Part shown: positions 44,449 through 51,813 of the stretch, piece after piece
How positions within the stretch are numbered: position 1 is the stretch's first letter
How the letters are laid out: the number at the start of each line of letters is the position of its first letter
NCBI GenBank assembly: GCA_947488295.1
Contig: CANKYU010000001.1
Coordinates: forward strand, 434,001-498,000
DNA: 64,000 nt
Reading direction: 5' to 3'
Origin: an uncultured Anderseniella sp.
Lineage (GTDB): Bacteria; Pseudomonadota; Alphaproteobacteria; Rhizobiales; Aestuariivirgaceae
Translations under genes and position numbers: made by a program
Notes under the pieces: model-generated
Seen by the model: the letters and a program-made list of their open reading frames with translations, nothing else
Databases searched by the model: none
Told to the model about the DNA's origin: nothing

Positions 44449-45170
44449 GCCAGGTTCTGTCCCATTCAAGCCTGAAACTGGATTCAACTTTTGAAAGCAG
44501 CGCAGACGAAGGGCCGCGAAAGCCTGGTCGTCCCAAAGGCGGGCGTTCGGCGCACACCCGCGAACGAATTCTCGATGCCGCGGAGCAACTGTTCGCTGAT
44601 CGCGGTTATGACGGCGCGTCAATCCGTGACGTTGCATCGAAGGCGGGACTGCAGATCCATTCGATCGGGTATCACTTCGGACCCAAGGAATCGCTTTTCG
44701 ATATGGTCGTCGGACGGCGAGCAGAGATCATGACCCGGCTGCGCAGGGACGCCTTGCAGGATGCACGTGATCGCGCCGGCAAGGGTTCGATTCCGGTATC
44801 GGATCTCGTCAGGTCCTATGTCAGTCCGTTTATCAAGTCTGCGAGCCATGGTGATCCGGGATGGCGCAACTATGCCGCGCTCATGGGACGGCTGGCAAAC
44901 TCGCCGCTCGGCACGGAAATAATTGCCAAGCACTATGACGAGACCGCGCGGGCCTATATCGCCGAACTGAGCCGATCCCTGTCCGGCGCAGACCCGGAAG
45001 ATGTGGTGGAGGGGTTTTCTGCAATGGTTGCCGCGATGTTGGGGGTATGTGCCGCTACAGGTCGCCCGGAACGCCTTTCCGGAAGATCGCAGGCTCGTAC
45101 ACCCGAAGACAGTTTTGAGACATTGGTACGCTTTCATACTGCCGGATTTCAAGCAATTGCCACCCGATGA
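44445..45170 (+). CDS. TetR-family transcriptional regulator
   Basis: A 241-residue regulator with a ~30-residue disordered N-terminus (GPRKPGRPKGGRSAHTRERI), then the TetR helix-turn-helix (YDGASIRDVASKAGLQIHSIGYHFGPKESL) and a C-terminal ligand domain of the CecR/CerR-like type. It is translationally coupled to the BKACE gene. It probably controls this operon in response to a pathway intermediate, perhaps through the inverted repeat at 38622-38637. Confidence 0.9.
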   Translation: MSQVLSHSSLKLDSTFESSADEGPRKPGRPKGGRSAHTRERILDAAEQLFADRGYDGASIRDVASKAGLQIHSIGYHFGPKESLFDMVVGRRAEIMTRLRRDALQDARDRAGKGSIPVSDLVRSYVSPFIKSASHGDPGWRNYAALMGRLANSPLGTEIIAKHYDETARAYIAELSRSLSGADPEDVVEGFSAMVAAMLGVCAATGRPERLSGRSQARTPEDSFETLVRFHTAGFQAIATR

Positions 45171-45185
45171 ACACAAGGAGCCCAG

Positions 45186-45593
45186 ATGAGCCAAGGACCG
45201 GAAATTGAACAGACCTATGTTTTGCAGTCTGCCGTGGATTCCACCCGAACCGCCCTGGCGCTGGCCGCAAACGGCGAGGCTTTGCCAGATGTGTTCGCCA
45301 CGCCGTTCATGATCGCGGACATGGAGCGCGCCTGCGCCGCAATTCTTCATCCGTATCTCAAGGAAGGTGAAGTGTCCGTAGGTGCACGGATCGAGGTCGT
45401 GCATACCGCGCCGACGCCGGTTGGCAGCCCTGTAACCGCAACCGCAACCTTCACCGCGCGCGAAGGTGCACTGTACTGGTTTGACGTCGTCGCCGAAGAT
45501 CCTGGCGGCCGTATCGGCAAAGGGCGGATCGCGCGAGCCATCGTGGATCAGTCGATGCTGATGTCCACCGCCGGAGCGCGAAAGAACGAATAG
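45186..45593 (+). CDS. Hotdog-fold thioesterase (FlK-like)
   Basis: A 135-residue hotdog thioesterase. VFATPFMIADMERACAAIL carries the Thr-Pro and Glu of fluoroacetyl-CoA-thioesterase-like proteins, and VSVGARIEVVHTAPTPVGSPV the catalytic His. AAGGAG lies 5 bases before the ATG. In this operon it could release the free acid from the acyl-CoA made by the BKACE enzyme, as thioesterases do in carnitine degradation with the BKACE-type dehydrocarnitine enzyme. That link is inferred. Confidence 0.85.
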   Translation: MSQGPEIEQTYVLQSAVDSTRTALALAANGEALPDVFATPFMIADMERACAAILHPYLKEGEVSVGARIEVVHTAPTPVGSPVTATATFTAREGALYWFDVVAEDPGGRIGKGRIARAIVDQSMLMSTAGARKNE

Positions 45594-45600
45594 GAGAGAC

Positions 45601-45621
45601 CCGGCATCATCTGCCGGTTTT
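45601..45621 (+). terminator. Terminator after the thioesterase gene
   Basis: CCGGCA-TCATC-TGCCGG followed by TTTT lies 8 bases after the stop codon. A second hairpin, GGACAGG-N7-CCTGTCC, is at 45661-45681, close to the next gene start. Together they end the lactonase-hydroxylase-BKACE operon. Confidence 0.65.
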
Positions 45622-45720
45622 CTGCCTGCACGCACCGTCGCACGATAGACTAACTCACCGGGACAGGACCAACGCCTGTCCGCACCGGTTTGTTTTCAAG
45701 ATAAAGGCTAATACCTGGTT

Positions 45721-45963
45721 GTGTATTCTACCATAGCGGGTATTCTTTCGCTCGTAGACAACCTGGTTTGGGTGTGGCAAAGCGCGGAGAGTGATGTGAC
45801 CTTTGTTCAACTCATCATGATCGGTATTTTTCTGGGAATGGCCTATTTCCTGCTGTTGGTCTTTGCCGACTTCGGGAGCCGGAGCACGGCAGTTCAGCTT
45901 GGTGGTATGGCAGTCGTTCTCGGCGCAATCATCGTTATCGTGCGCAAAATGTTCCCGCGATAG
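45721..45963 (+). CDS. Small membrane protein of unknown function
   Basis: An 80-residue protein starting at GTG 45721. It has two transmembrane segments: one at ~32-48 (MIGIFLGMAYFLLLVFADF) and one at ~59-75 (LGGMAVVLGAIIVIVRKMF). The N-terminal ~30 residues are amphipathic. The start codon lacks a good ribosome-binding site. No family is recognised. It stands alone, followed by a convergent small gene. Confidence 0.5.
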   Translation: MYSTIAGILSLVDNLVWVWQSAESDVTFVQLIMIGIFLGMAYFLLLVFADFGSRSTAVQLGGMAVVLGAIIVIVRKMFPR

Positions 45964-45978
45964 GCCTGGATGCGGGTT

Positions 45979-46269
45979 CTAAGCCTCATCGAGATGTTTC
46001 TTGATTGCGGCAATGAGTTCGTCTGTTCGGGCTATCTCACCGCCGATTGCCTGTTCAAAATCGCCACTTTCGGCGGCAATTGCAGCGGTCAGCCTGACTT
46101 CCAGATCGATGCCAAAAAACAGTACAGTACCCAAAAGCGCCGATGATTCAGGCGCGCGCGACCGCAACCTGGCAAGTGCACTCAATGCTGTCTGAACGCT
46201 GGCAACTGCCGTTTCCTGATCTTGTTCATGAAGTTGCAGTGCGCGATCCAGAGCACCCTTCACCAGCAC
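45979..46269 (-). CDS. Hypothetical helical protein
   Basis: A 96-residue, all-helical, Ala/Leu-rich cytoplasmic protein (GTG start at 46269). The frame stays open upstream for about 20 more coding-like codons (LWQFAYDNAVLVKGALDRAL across the start), but no ATG, GTG or TTG with a ribosome-binding site is seen there. The true start may therefore be a rare codon, or the N-terminus is lost. No family recognised. It is convergent with the small membrane protein. Confidence 0.5.
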   Translation of the reverse strand: MLVKGALDRALQLHEQDQETAVASVQTALSALARLRSRAPESSALLGTVLFFGIDLEVRLTAAIAAESGDFEQAIGGEIARTDELIAAIKKHLDEA

Positions 46270-46713
46270 GGCATTGTCATAGGCAAATTGCCATAGCGTT
46301 TCGTTTGATTGGAGTAAAATGCGCGTGGTCCCCTTTTCCGTCCGTCTTACACGCTACTGCTGAACTTGCGAATCGCCAATCTGGTAATTGCAATTCATCC
46401 AGAACTGTTTTACCGCGCGAGCGTCAACACATGGTGAACCGGGAACATTACTTCCGGATTGAACATGCCGCCCTGTAAAGTCTGACTGATTTCACATCAG
46501 TCAGAAACCCCGGCAATTCTAGACTGATTCGCACAAAGATCATCCTGGATACGTGACTGGCGATGAGCAGCAGTTGCCCGGAGCATTTTGACGGTCATTC
46601 TGGCCCGGCAGGAAAACAAACCCCGGCACATATGGCCGGGGTTTGTGGTTTTGCCGGGAGCGTCGCAGTTTGTCCCGTCTGTCGAATTGCCGGCCAGGCT
46701 TCACGCCATGAAG
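46270..46713. other. 444-base region with two stem-loops and no clear gene
   Basis: CTGACTGAT-TTCAC-ATCAGTCAG (46482-46504) is a perfect 9-bp hairpin. At 46616-46646 lies the SCO1 operon terminator. Short open frames here lack ribosome-binding sites and family similarity, so I call no gene. Confidence 0.5.
46616..46646 (-). terminator. Terminator of the SCO1 operon
   Basis: ACAAACCCCGGC-N7-GCCGGGGTTTGT is a perfect 12-bp stem 68 bases beyond the SCO1 stop. On the minus strand its 3-prime arm runs into TTTGTTTTCC. Confidence 0.75.
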
Positions 46714-47328
46714 TCATGAATTGGGCGATACCAGTTTCCTCAGCTTCGCCACAGCCGTGTCCGTGTTCTCTCGGAAGGCAATCGTACTTTTGAAATTGCC
46801 TTTCGCATCGACCAGAAAGACCGATGCTGTGTGATCCATGGTGTAGTCTCCACTTTCAAGTGGTATTTTCTTCGAGTAGACGTGCCAGGACTTTGCAAGT
46901 CGGGCAATCTCGTCCGGCTTGCCGGTAATCCCCATAATACGGTCTGTGAAATTGGACACGTAGCTCTTCATGACTTCCGGCGTATCGCGTTCGGGATCGA
47001 CTGTTATGAAGAATGCCTTTATCGGCTTGCCGTCCGGCCCGAGCGTTTTCAGCCAGGAGGCCATTTCATAAAGCGTCGTCGGGCAGACTTCGGGGCAATG
47101 GGTGAATCCGAAGAATACTGCTGTGGGAGATCCTTCGAAGGCCTTTTCTGTTATCTCGTTTCCATTGTGATCAACCAGGTTGAACGGTTGGCCGATCCCT
47201 TGTGACTGGACAACCCGCTGAGCCAGTTGCCGCGGTGCATCCGTGGTGGCAAGCCAGACCAGCCCGCCGGTGAGAATAAGGGCGGCCGACGCCGCCCAGA
47301 TTCCCAGTCTCCTGCGTAAGGCAGACAT
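46714..47328 (-). CDS. SCO1/SenC family copper chaperone
   Basis: A 204-residue membrane-anchored thioredoxin-like protein: one N-terminal helix (~9-27), then the copper motif THCPEVCPTTL with Cys78 and Cys82, and the ligand His in YTMDHTASVFLVD. It inserts or reduces copper for the CuA centre of cytochrome c oxidase or related cuproenzymes. Its ATG overlaps the stop of the upstream PCuAC-type gene by one base, so both copper chaperones are translated together. Confidence 0.92.
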   Translation of the reverse strand: MSALRRRLGIWAASAALILTGGLVWLATTDAPRQLAQRVVQSQGIGQPFNLVDHNGNEITEKAFEGSPTAVFFGFTHCPEVCPTTLYEMASWLKTLGPDGKPIKAFFITVDPERDTPEVMKSYVSNFTDRIMGITGKPDEIARLAKSWHVYSKKIPLESGDYTMDHTASVFLVDAKGNFKSTIAFRENTDTAVAKLRKLVSPNS

Positions 47329-48311
47329 CAGTTGCTGCTCCCGTGCTTGGAGTGGTCCATGCCGTGAGACATCAGGTCCTTGCGGCTTTTGACACCGAAT
47401 TCAACTTCCACGTCTCCGGCATTTTTGAACGTCAGGGTGGCCTTGCGGCTCTCGCCTTCTTTCAAATCCTCGGTCAGCTTCATGAACATGACGTGGTAGC
47501 CACCCGGCTTCAGCATAACTTCACCGCCGGCGGGAATTTCCAGGCCATCAGCAAGCTCGCGCATTTTCATAATGTCGCCGTCCATTTTCATCTCATGGAT
47601 TTCAACATCACCGGAAAATTCAGCCTCGCCACCGATCAGAAAATCGGATTCGCTGCCATTGTTTCTGATCACCATATAGCCGCCGGCAACGGGTGCTTTC
47701 GGTATGGTCTCACCGGCGTGTACATTGGTGATGACCAGGTCGCCAACGGTAAAGTTCGGCTGTTCCATCGACGTGTGACCGGCGCCGTGACCGGAGGACC
47801 CCGCCAGGATCATGATGCCGGGTGCCGGCCTCTTCAGACCATGGGGGTCCTGGCCATCGGCCGGGATCTCGGTCCACGCAACACTGCCATTGGCACACGT
47901 TTGTACAACCGGCACATGAACCGGTTGGCCGGGCTTGAGGGCGTGTGTTACGCGGGCCTGAAATACAAATTCGTCATAGTGGTCGGATTCCAGACTGCCG
48001 GTCCAGGTGATCTGCCTTATGCCCGATGTGACCTGCTTGCCGTGCAACGAGTAGTTTTGCGTGTAGTTGCCCGAGCTGGTTTCCAGTGTCCAGCCTGCTT
48101 TCGGCATCGGTTTGATGGCGATCAGGCCTTCGGGAACCGTGACACGGACGTTGAGCGTGGCTTGCCCGTCACAGCCGTGGGGCACTTTCAGAACAGCCTT
48201 GTAATAGCTGTCGACCTTGGCTTGCGGTGTTTCGAATGTTGCGTGTGCGTGGGCGCCTGTCACAGCGATGACATTTGCAAACAGGGCCAGGGAAAAATAT
48301 CTCACTTGCAT
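47328..48311 (-). CDS. DUF1775 (YcnI-like) - PCuAC fusion copper chaperone
   Basis: A 327-residue exported protein. After a signal peptide ending AHA, the mature protein starts with HATFETPQAKVDSYYKAVLKV, the YcnI/DUF1775 start with its copper-binding N-terminal His. Residues ~185-310 form a PCuAC domain: YMVIRNNGSESDFLIGG, VEIHEMKMDGDIMKMR and LKPGGYHVMFMKL, giving the H-x-M...H-x-M copper site. The tail is His-rich (SHGMDHSKHG). The start at 48311 has GGAG 6 bases upstream. Two chaperone domains are fused here that are often separate. Confidence 0.9.
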   Translation of the reverse strand: MQVRYFSLALFANVIAVTGAHAHATFETPQAKVDSYYKAVLKVPHGCDGQATLNVRVTVPEGLIAIKPMPKAGWTLETSSGNYTQNYSLHGKQVTSGIRQITWTGSLESDHYDEFVFQARVTHALKPGQPVHVPVVQTCANGSVAWTEIPADGQDPHGLKRPAPGIMILAGSSGHGAGHTSMEQPNFTVGDLVITNVHAGETIPKAPVAGGYMVIRNNGSESDFLIGGEAEFSGDVEIHEMKMDGDIMKMRELADGLEIPAGGEVMLKPGGYHVMFMKLTEDLKEGESRKATLTFKNAGDVEVEFGVKSRKDLMSHGMDHSKHGSSN

Positions 48312-48419
48312 GATCGTCTCCATTGCCGTGCGCGGATGAACCTGCTGCAGCGGTCAAGTGTATCGATTGATGTTACGGGAGTTCGAAATGTGCGGCTGTT
48401 CCGTGCACACGGCGCAGGA

Positions 48420-48433
48420 GGTACGGCCGTACC
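48420..48433. promoter_or_regulatory. 14-bp palindrome upstream of the copper chaperone gene
   Basis: GGTACGGCCGTACC is a perfect palindrome in the 149-base gap between the DUF2946 gene and the DUF1775-PCuAC gene. It is a candidate operator. Confidence 0.35.
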
Positions 48434-48460
48434 GGCTGTCTGCCCGGTGCAGTTGAAGCC

Positions 48461-48853
48461 TTAGGCGGTTGGCGGCCCGCGTGTCGGTGTTCCGGCGAAG
48501 TGGATCGGGAAATCCGTCGGATCATGGGCCGTGCGGACTGCAACAACGGCAGCAGCACATGGCGGCGCCGCAACATCTTGCGGGCCTGGCAGGATTGCCG
48601 CACCGGCAAGCCGGCAAAACTCGCAATCACCGAAGAAACCTGCAGTGCCGCTTCCGTCACCTGTATCGGACGGTGAGGAACAGATGACCGGCAGGGTGCC
48701 GTCAGGCATGGCATAGGCGGAAAGATCAATGTCCGGTTGCGGCGGCGCTGCCGGCATTCTGTGCGCAAAACCGACGAAAAGCAGCGCGATGACACACAGC
48801 AAACGTGTGACTGTGCCGAGCGTTTTGCGGGTCCTGTCGCTGGATCGTGGCAT
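48461..48853 (-). CDS. DUF2946-like protein
   Basis: A 130-residue protein: a membrane/signal segment at ~15-33 (TRLLCVIALLFVGFAHRMP), then a Pro/Ala-rich mature part containing CEFCRLAGAAILP, the Cys-x2-Cys motif typical of DUF2946. DUF2946 genes commonly neighbour copper genes, as here. AAGGA precedes ATG 48853. The function is unknown; copper binding by the cysteines is inferred. Confidence 0.72.
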   Translation of the reverse strand: MPRSSDRTRKTLGTVTRLLCVIALLFVGFAHRMPAAPPQPDIDLSAYAMPDGTLPVICSSPSDTGDGSGTAGFFGDCEFCRLAGAAILPGPQDVAAPPCAAAVVAVRTAHDPTDFPIHFAGTPTRGPPTA

Positions 48854-49011
48854 GGTTTCCTTACTGATGAACACGGCTATCACGCAAAGTGCTGAAAGGC
48901 GATTTGACATGATGGCGCAGTGGACGTGGCCGTTTACGCCACTCCCGTGTGCCGTCCGCCGGGCGCCTGCCAGCGCCGGCGTTTCTCAAGGTTCCTGATA
49001 GCGTGAACTGA

Positions 49012-49028
49012 TTGGCACCCGGCTTGCT
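49012..49028 (+). promoter_or_regulatory. Sigma-54 (RpoN) promoter
   Basis: TTGGCAC-CCGGC-TTGCT matches the -24/-12 consensus TGGCAC-N5-TTGC exactly, with the conserved GG and GC 11 bases apart. It lies 34 bases before the HupE/UreJ start, placing the transcript start near 49039. An enhancer-binding protein site should lie upstream, inside or beyond the DUF2946 gene start. Confidence 0.75.
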
Positions 49029-49061
49029 TGGTTTCATCCAGATTGTGCAATTGGAGGCGAA

Positions 49062-49796
49062 ATGCGGGGTCATATGTGTCAGTTCGAAACAGGTATCCTG
49101 TCGGGTCATGCCCGCTGGTCGCTGGCATTGTTGCTATCGCTGCTGGTTCTGCCATTGTTTGCAGCCGATGTACTGGCTCACAATGTTACCGAAGGTGACA
49201 AGGGCTATATTCAGGAAATCGTCGGCCCGCACCTGGTGCCTTTCCTGTACCTGGGCGCCAAGCACATGGTGACCGGCTACGATCACCTGCTGTTCCTGCT
49301 GGGTGTCATATTCTTTCTGTACCGCCCCAGGCACGTTGCGGTCTATGTCAGCCTGTTCGCGCTTGGTCACTCGATCACAATGATTGCCGGGGTTTATTTC
49401 GGCTGGCAGTTCAATGCCCATCTGATCGATGCGATCATCGGACTGTCGGTGGTTTACAAGGCGCTGGACAATCTTGGCGCATTCCAGCGCTGGTTCGGAT
49501 TTCAGCCCGACACGAAACTGGCCACCCTTGTTTTTGGCCTGTTTCACGGGTTTGGCCTTGCCACCAAGATACTCGATTATGACATTGCGCCTTACGGCCT
49601 GCTGCCGAACCTGCTGGCCTTCAATGTCGGGGTTGAGCTTGGACAAATCTCGGCGCTGGCAGTGATGCTCATCATCATGGGTTACTGGCGGCGCACAACC
49701 ACATTCACCAAACATGCATACACAGCAAATGTTGTGATCATGACGGCCGGCTTCATGCTCGTCGGATACCAGCTGACAGGCTACGCCGTAACATAA
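49062..49796 (+). CDS. HupE/UreJ family membrane protein
   Basis: A 244-residue protein with a signal peptide (ALLLSLLVLPLFAADVLA, then HNVTEGD) and about six membrane helices. HMVTGYDHLLFLLGVIFFL and FALGHSITMIAGVYFG carry the conserved His/Asp residues, followed by FGLFHGFGLATKIL, all typical of the HupE/UreJ_2 family, which is linked with metal (nickel or copper) permeation. GGAGG lies just upstream of the ATG. It is followed 19 bases later by a membrane-anchor protein gene and preceded by a sigma-54 promoter. Confidence 0.88.
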   Translation: MRGHMCQFETGILSGHARWSLALLLSLLVLPLFAADVLAHNVTEGDKGYIQEIVGPHLVPFLYLGAKHMVTGYDHLLFLLGVIFFLYRPRHVAVYVSLFALGHSITMIAGVYFGWQFNAHLIDAIIGLSVVYKALDNLGAFQRWFGFQPDTKLATLVFGLFHGFGLATKILDYDIAPYGLLPNLLAFNVGVELGQISALAVMLIIMGYWRRTTTFTKHAYTANVVIMTAGFMLVGYQLTGYAVT

Positions 49797-49815
49797 GTCC
49801 ATTGGAGGTACACTC

Positions 49816-50481
49816 ATGTACAATTCACCGGTTCCACCAAAATCAGAATTGCCGACGTCCGCTCAACTCCTGAAATCGACACTGATTGCAGCCGGCGTGG
49901 CAGCGACACTGCTGGTGACAGTGGTTCTGCCGTCCGAGTACAATGTTGACCCTACCGGTGTCGGCAAGGTGCTGGGGCTGAAGCAGATGGGTGAGATCAA
50001 GTCGCAACTTGGCGAAGAAGCCGAGGCAGACAGGCAGCGTGACCTGAAGAAACCGGTGCAGTCGCACAAACCATCAACCGGCCAGCAGTCGAGCTCGATC
50101 GGCCAGTTTTTCGCAAGCCTGTTTGTGAGCCCGGCCTACGCGCACGACGGCAAGGACCAGTATGACCCGCAATCAGGCGAAACTTCCGTAAAACTTGCAC
50201 CGGGCGAAGGGCTGGAAGTGAAGCTGGAAATGCACAAGGGTGATGTGGTGGCGTTCGACTGGACGGCCAATGGCGCCAAAGTCAACTTCAATCACCATGG
50301 CGAGGCTGAGGGAGCTTCGGTGGTATATGAAAAGGGCCGGGCCGTGGCAGAGAAAAAAGGTGAGTTTGAAGCCCTGTTCGATGGTGAGCATGGCTGGTGG
50401 TGGCGTAACAGGACCGGCGATGTTGTTACAATAACCCTGCGAACGAACGGCAGATACGGCGATATCAAGGAATATCGCTAA
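49816..50481 (+). CDS. Transmembrane anchor protein
   Basis: A 221-residue protein with one N-terminal transmembrane helix (~17-38), a proline/Ser linker containing a second short hydrophobic stretch (FFASLFVSPAYAHD), and a C-terminal beta-rich domain from ~115: a DWTANGAKVNFNHHGEAEGA strand, then GEFEALFDGEHGWWWRN. This is the family annotated as transmembrane anchor protein that regularly follows HupE/UreJ genes. The HHGE and EHGWWW patches suggest metal or haem contact; this is inferred. Confidence 0.75.
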   Translation: MYNSPVPPKSELPTSAQLLKSTLIAAGVAATLLVTVVLPSEYNVDPTGVGKVLGLKQMGEIKSQLGEEAEADRQRDLKKPVQSHKPSTGQQSSSIGQFFASLFVSPAYAHDGKDQYDPQSGETSVKLAPGEGLEVKLEMHKGDVVAFDWTANGAKVNFNHHGEAEGASVVYEKGRAVAEKKGEFEALFDGEHGWWWRNRTGDVVTITLRTNGRYGDIKEYR

Positions 50482-50513
50482 AGCGGTTGGCTCCTAACAA
50501 GAACAAACCGCTT
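50481..50513 (+). terminator. Possible hairpin terminator between convergent genes
   Basis: AAGCGGTT (50481-50488) and AACCGCTT (50506-50513) form an 8-bp stem with a 17-base loop, starting at the last base of the stop codon. The T-run is poor, so it may act from either side. Confidence 0.4.
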
Positions 50514-50529
50514 CAGGGGCCGTTGAGTA

Positions 50530-50994
50530 TTATTTCTGAGAACTCTTGCTGGCCGAGATATTGCCTTCCAGTTCGTTCAGTGCCTGCTGGCAACTGGTAA
50601 AACGCTGTTCGGCGGCACTCAGTTCCGTTCCAAGGGATTCCAGACGCTCGCTCAGCGTTTTCAGAAGAAGGTCATTGTAGTCGGTGTCGCTACCACCGGC
50701 AGCAGCTGTCTGTACCAGGCTCGCGATATCCTTGACTTCCATGCCGAGGGACCGCAGCTGCTTTGCCAGGCGCAGAGAACAGATGTCTTTGTAGCTGAAC
50801 AATCGAAACCGCCCGCTTCTGCGCGGTGTAACAATGCCTGATTGCTCATAGAATCGAATGGTTCGAGGTGTCATATCCAAATTCTTTGACACTTCGCCGA
50901 TTGTCATCAGAGAGTTGGCGTTGACTCCGTTGACTTGCGAAAGCTCGTCCAGCAAGTTTGCTATCTTTGTTGTGGCAATTGGCATGGTCATCAT
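50530..50994 (-). CDS. MerR-family transcriptional regulator
   Basis: A 154-residue MerR regulator. After ~28 extra N-terminal residues, the winged helix reads LMTIGEVSKNLDMTPRTIRFYEQSGIVTPRR and FRLFSYKDICSLRLAKQL, then an antiparallel dimer helix (LLLKTLSERLESLGTELSAAEQRF). It has no C-terminal Cys pair of metal sensors such as CueR, so the signal is unclear. GGGGGA precedes the start. It follows tfuA by 81 bases on the same strand and is convergent with the anchor-protein gene. Confidence 0.87.
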   Translation of the reverse strand: MMTMPIATTKIANLLDELSQVNGVNANSLMTIGEVSKNLDMTPRTIRFYEQSGIVTPRRSGRFRLFSYKDICSLRLAKQLRSLGMEVKDIASLVQTAAAGGSDTDYNDLLLKTLSERLESLGTELSAAEQRFTSCQQALNELEGNISASKSSQK

Positions 50995-51075
50995 TTGTCC
51001 CCCAGTTCGCCGGCTGCATGCGATCCGTGAGTGGCATCACACCAACTCGGGAAGTCATCAACAGGTCGGCCAGTT

Positions 51076-51813
51076 TCATCCATCACTTGAACTCATCGCC
51101 TCGCGCATTTCGATCCATTGTGTCGTCTGATTGAAAGCCCACGGTCTTTCACGTCCGGTGGGTACGTCAATGTCGGATTGCAGCCAGTCAACCAGCTTCA
51201 GGGCGTCTGTCTGCTTTAAGTCCACGTACTTGACCTTGGCCGTTTCTATCAGCCGCTCGATGCGGTTTGCGTTCATGATCTGCATATTGGAAAACACTGA
51301 ACGCAGAGAGAGTTCCGCGTAAAACATCCTGTCGGCAACGGCCTTGGCGTTTTTCCACTCGGTTGTGGACAGCAGGTTTTCTTTCAGCATTGCGTTGAGC
51401 GTGGCGATGACGTTTACCCTGGGCTCCGACAATGCGAGATAGTTGAGTTCGGCCGGTGCATGCACCAGTGCCACGTCGGAATCATCAACCAATGCACCGG
51501 AGATGTAATCATCCGCTATCGTGCCGATCGGGATCATGCCGAACGGTTCGCATTCCGCCGCCCGCAGAGCGCCGAGGCTTGAGGCACCGGCAACCATTAT
51601 GCCTTGCGACAGGGCAAATATGATCTCTTTGTGCCAGACAGATCTGGTTTGTTCGAAATATCCGTCCACAATGCCGATTCTGGTTGCGCCCTCATGAACG
51701 GCCTGTGCCACATCTCCCCACGCAGCGGGACCGCGAATATCGATCGCCGGACAGCGTTCCTTAATGTTCTGAAGCTGACTGGAAAGGGTTGGGCCGGTGA
51801 ACAGGATTTTCAT
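51076..51813 (-). CDS. tfuA: TfuA-like protein, partner of YcaO
   Basis: A 245-residue protein of the TfuA family (named after the trifolitoxin locus). FTGPTLSSQLQNI at the N-terminus, IGIVDGYFEQTRSVWHKEIIFALSQG and VAGASSLGALRAAECEPFGMIPIG are the family blocks. TfuA works with YcaO to convert peptide or protein amides to thioamides, probably by supplying sulfur. Its ATG overlaps the ycaO stop by 4 bases (ATGA), so the two proteins are made together. Target here is unknown; the 62-residue peptide upstream is the best candidate. Confidence 0.9.
   Translation of the reverse strand: MKILFTGPTLSSQLQNIKERCPAIDIRGPAAWGDVAQAVHEGATRIGIVDGYFEQTRSVWHKEIIFALSQGIMVAGASSLGALRAAECEPFGMIPIGTIADDYISGALVDDSDVALVHAPAELNYLALSEPRVNVIATLNAMLKENLLSTTEWKNAKAVADRMFYAELSLRSVFSNMQIMNANRIERLIETAKVKYVDLKQTDALKLVDWLQSDIDVPTGRERPWAFNQTTQWIEMREAMSSSDG

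Noticed and set aside
46143..46478. 111-codon plus-strand open frame
   Set aside because: It overlaps the helical protein gene antisense, has no ribosome-binding site and no recognisable domain.
50530..50994. MerR protein as a copper sensor (CueR) for the copper genes
   Set aside because: The C-terminal metal-binding Cys pair of CueR is absent, and the gene lies on the tfuA side rather than next to a copper promoter.
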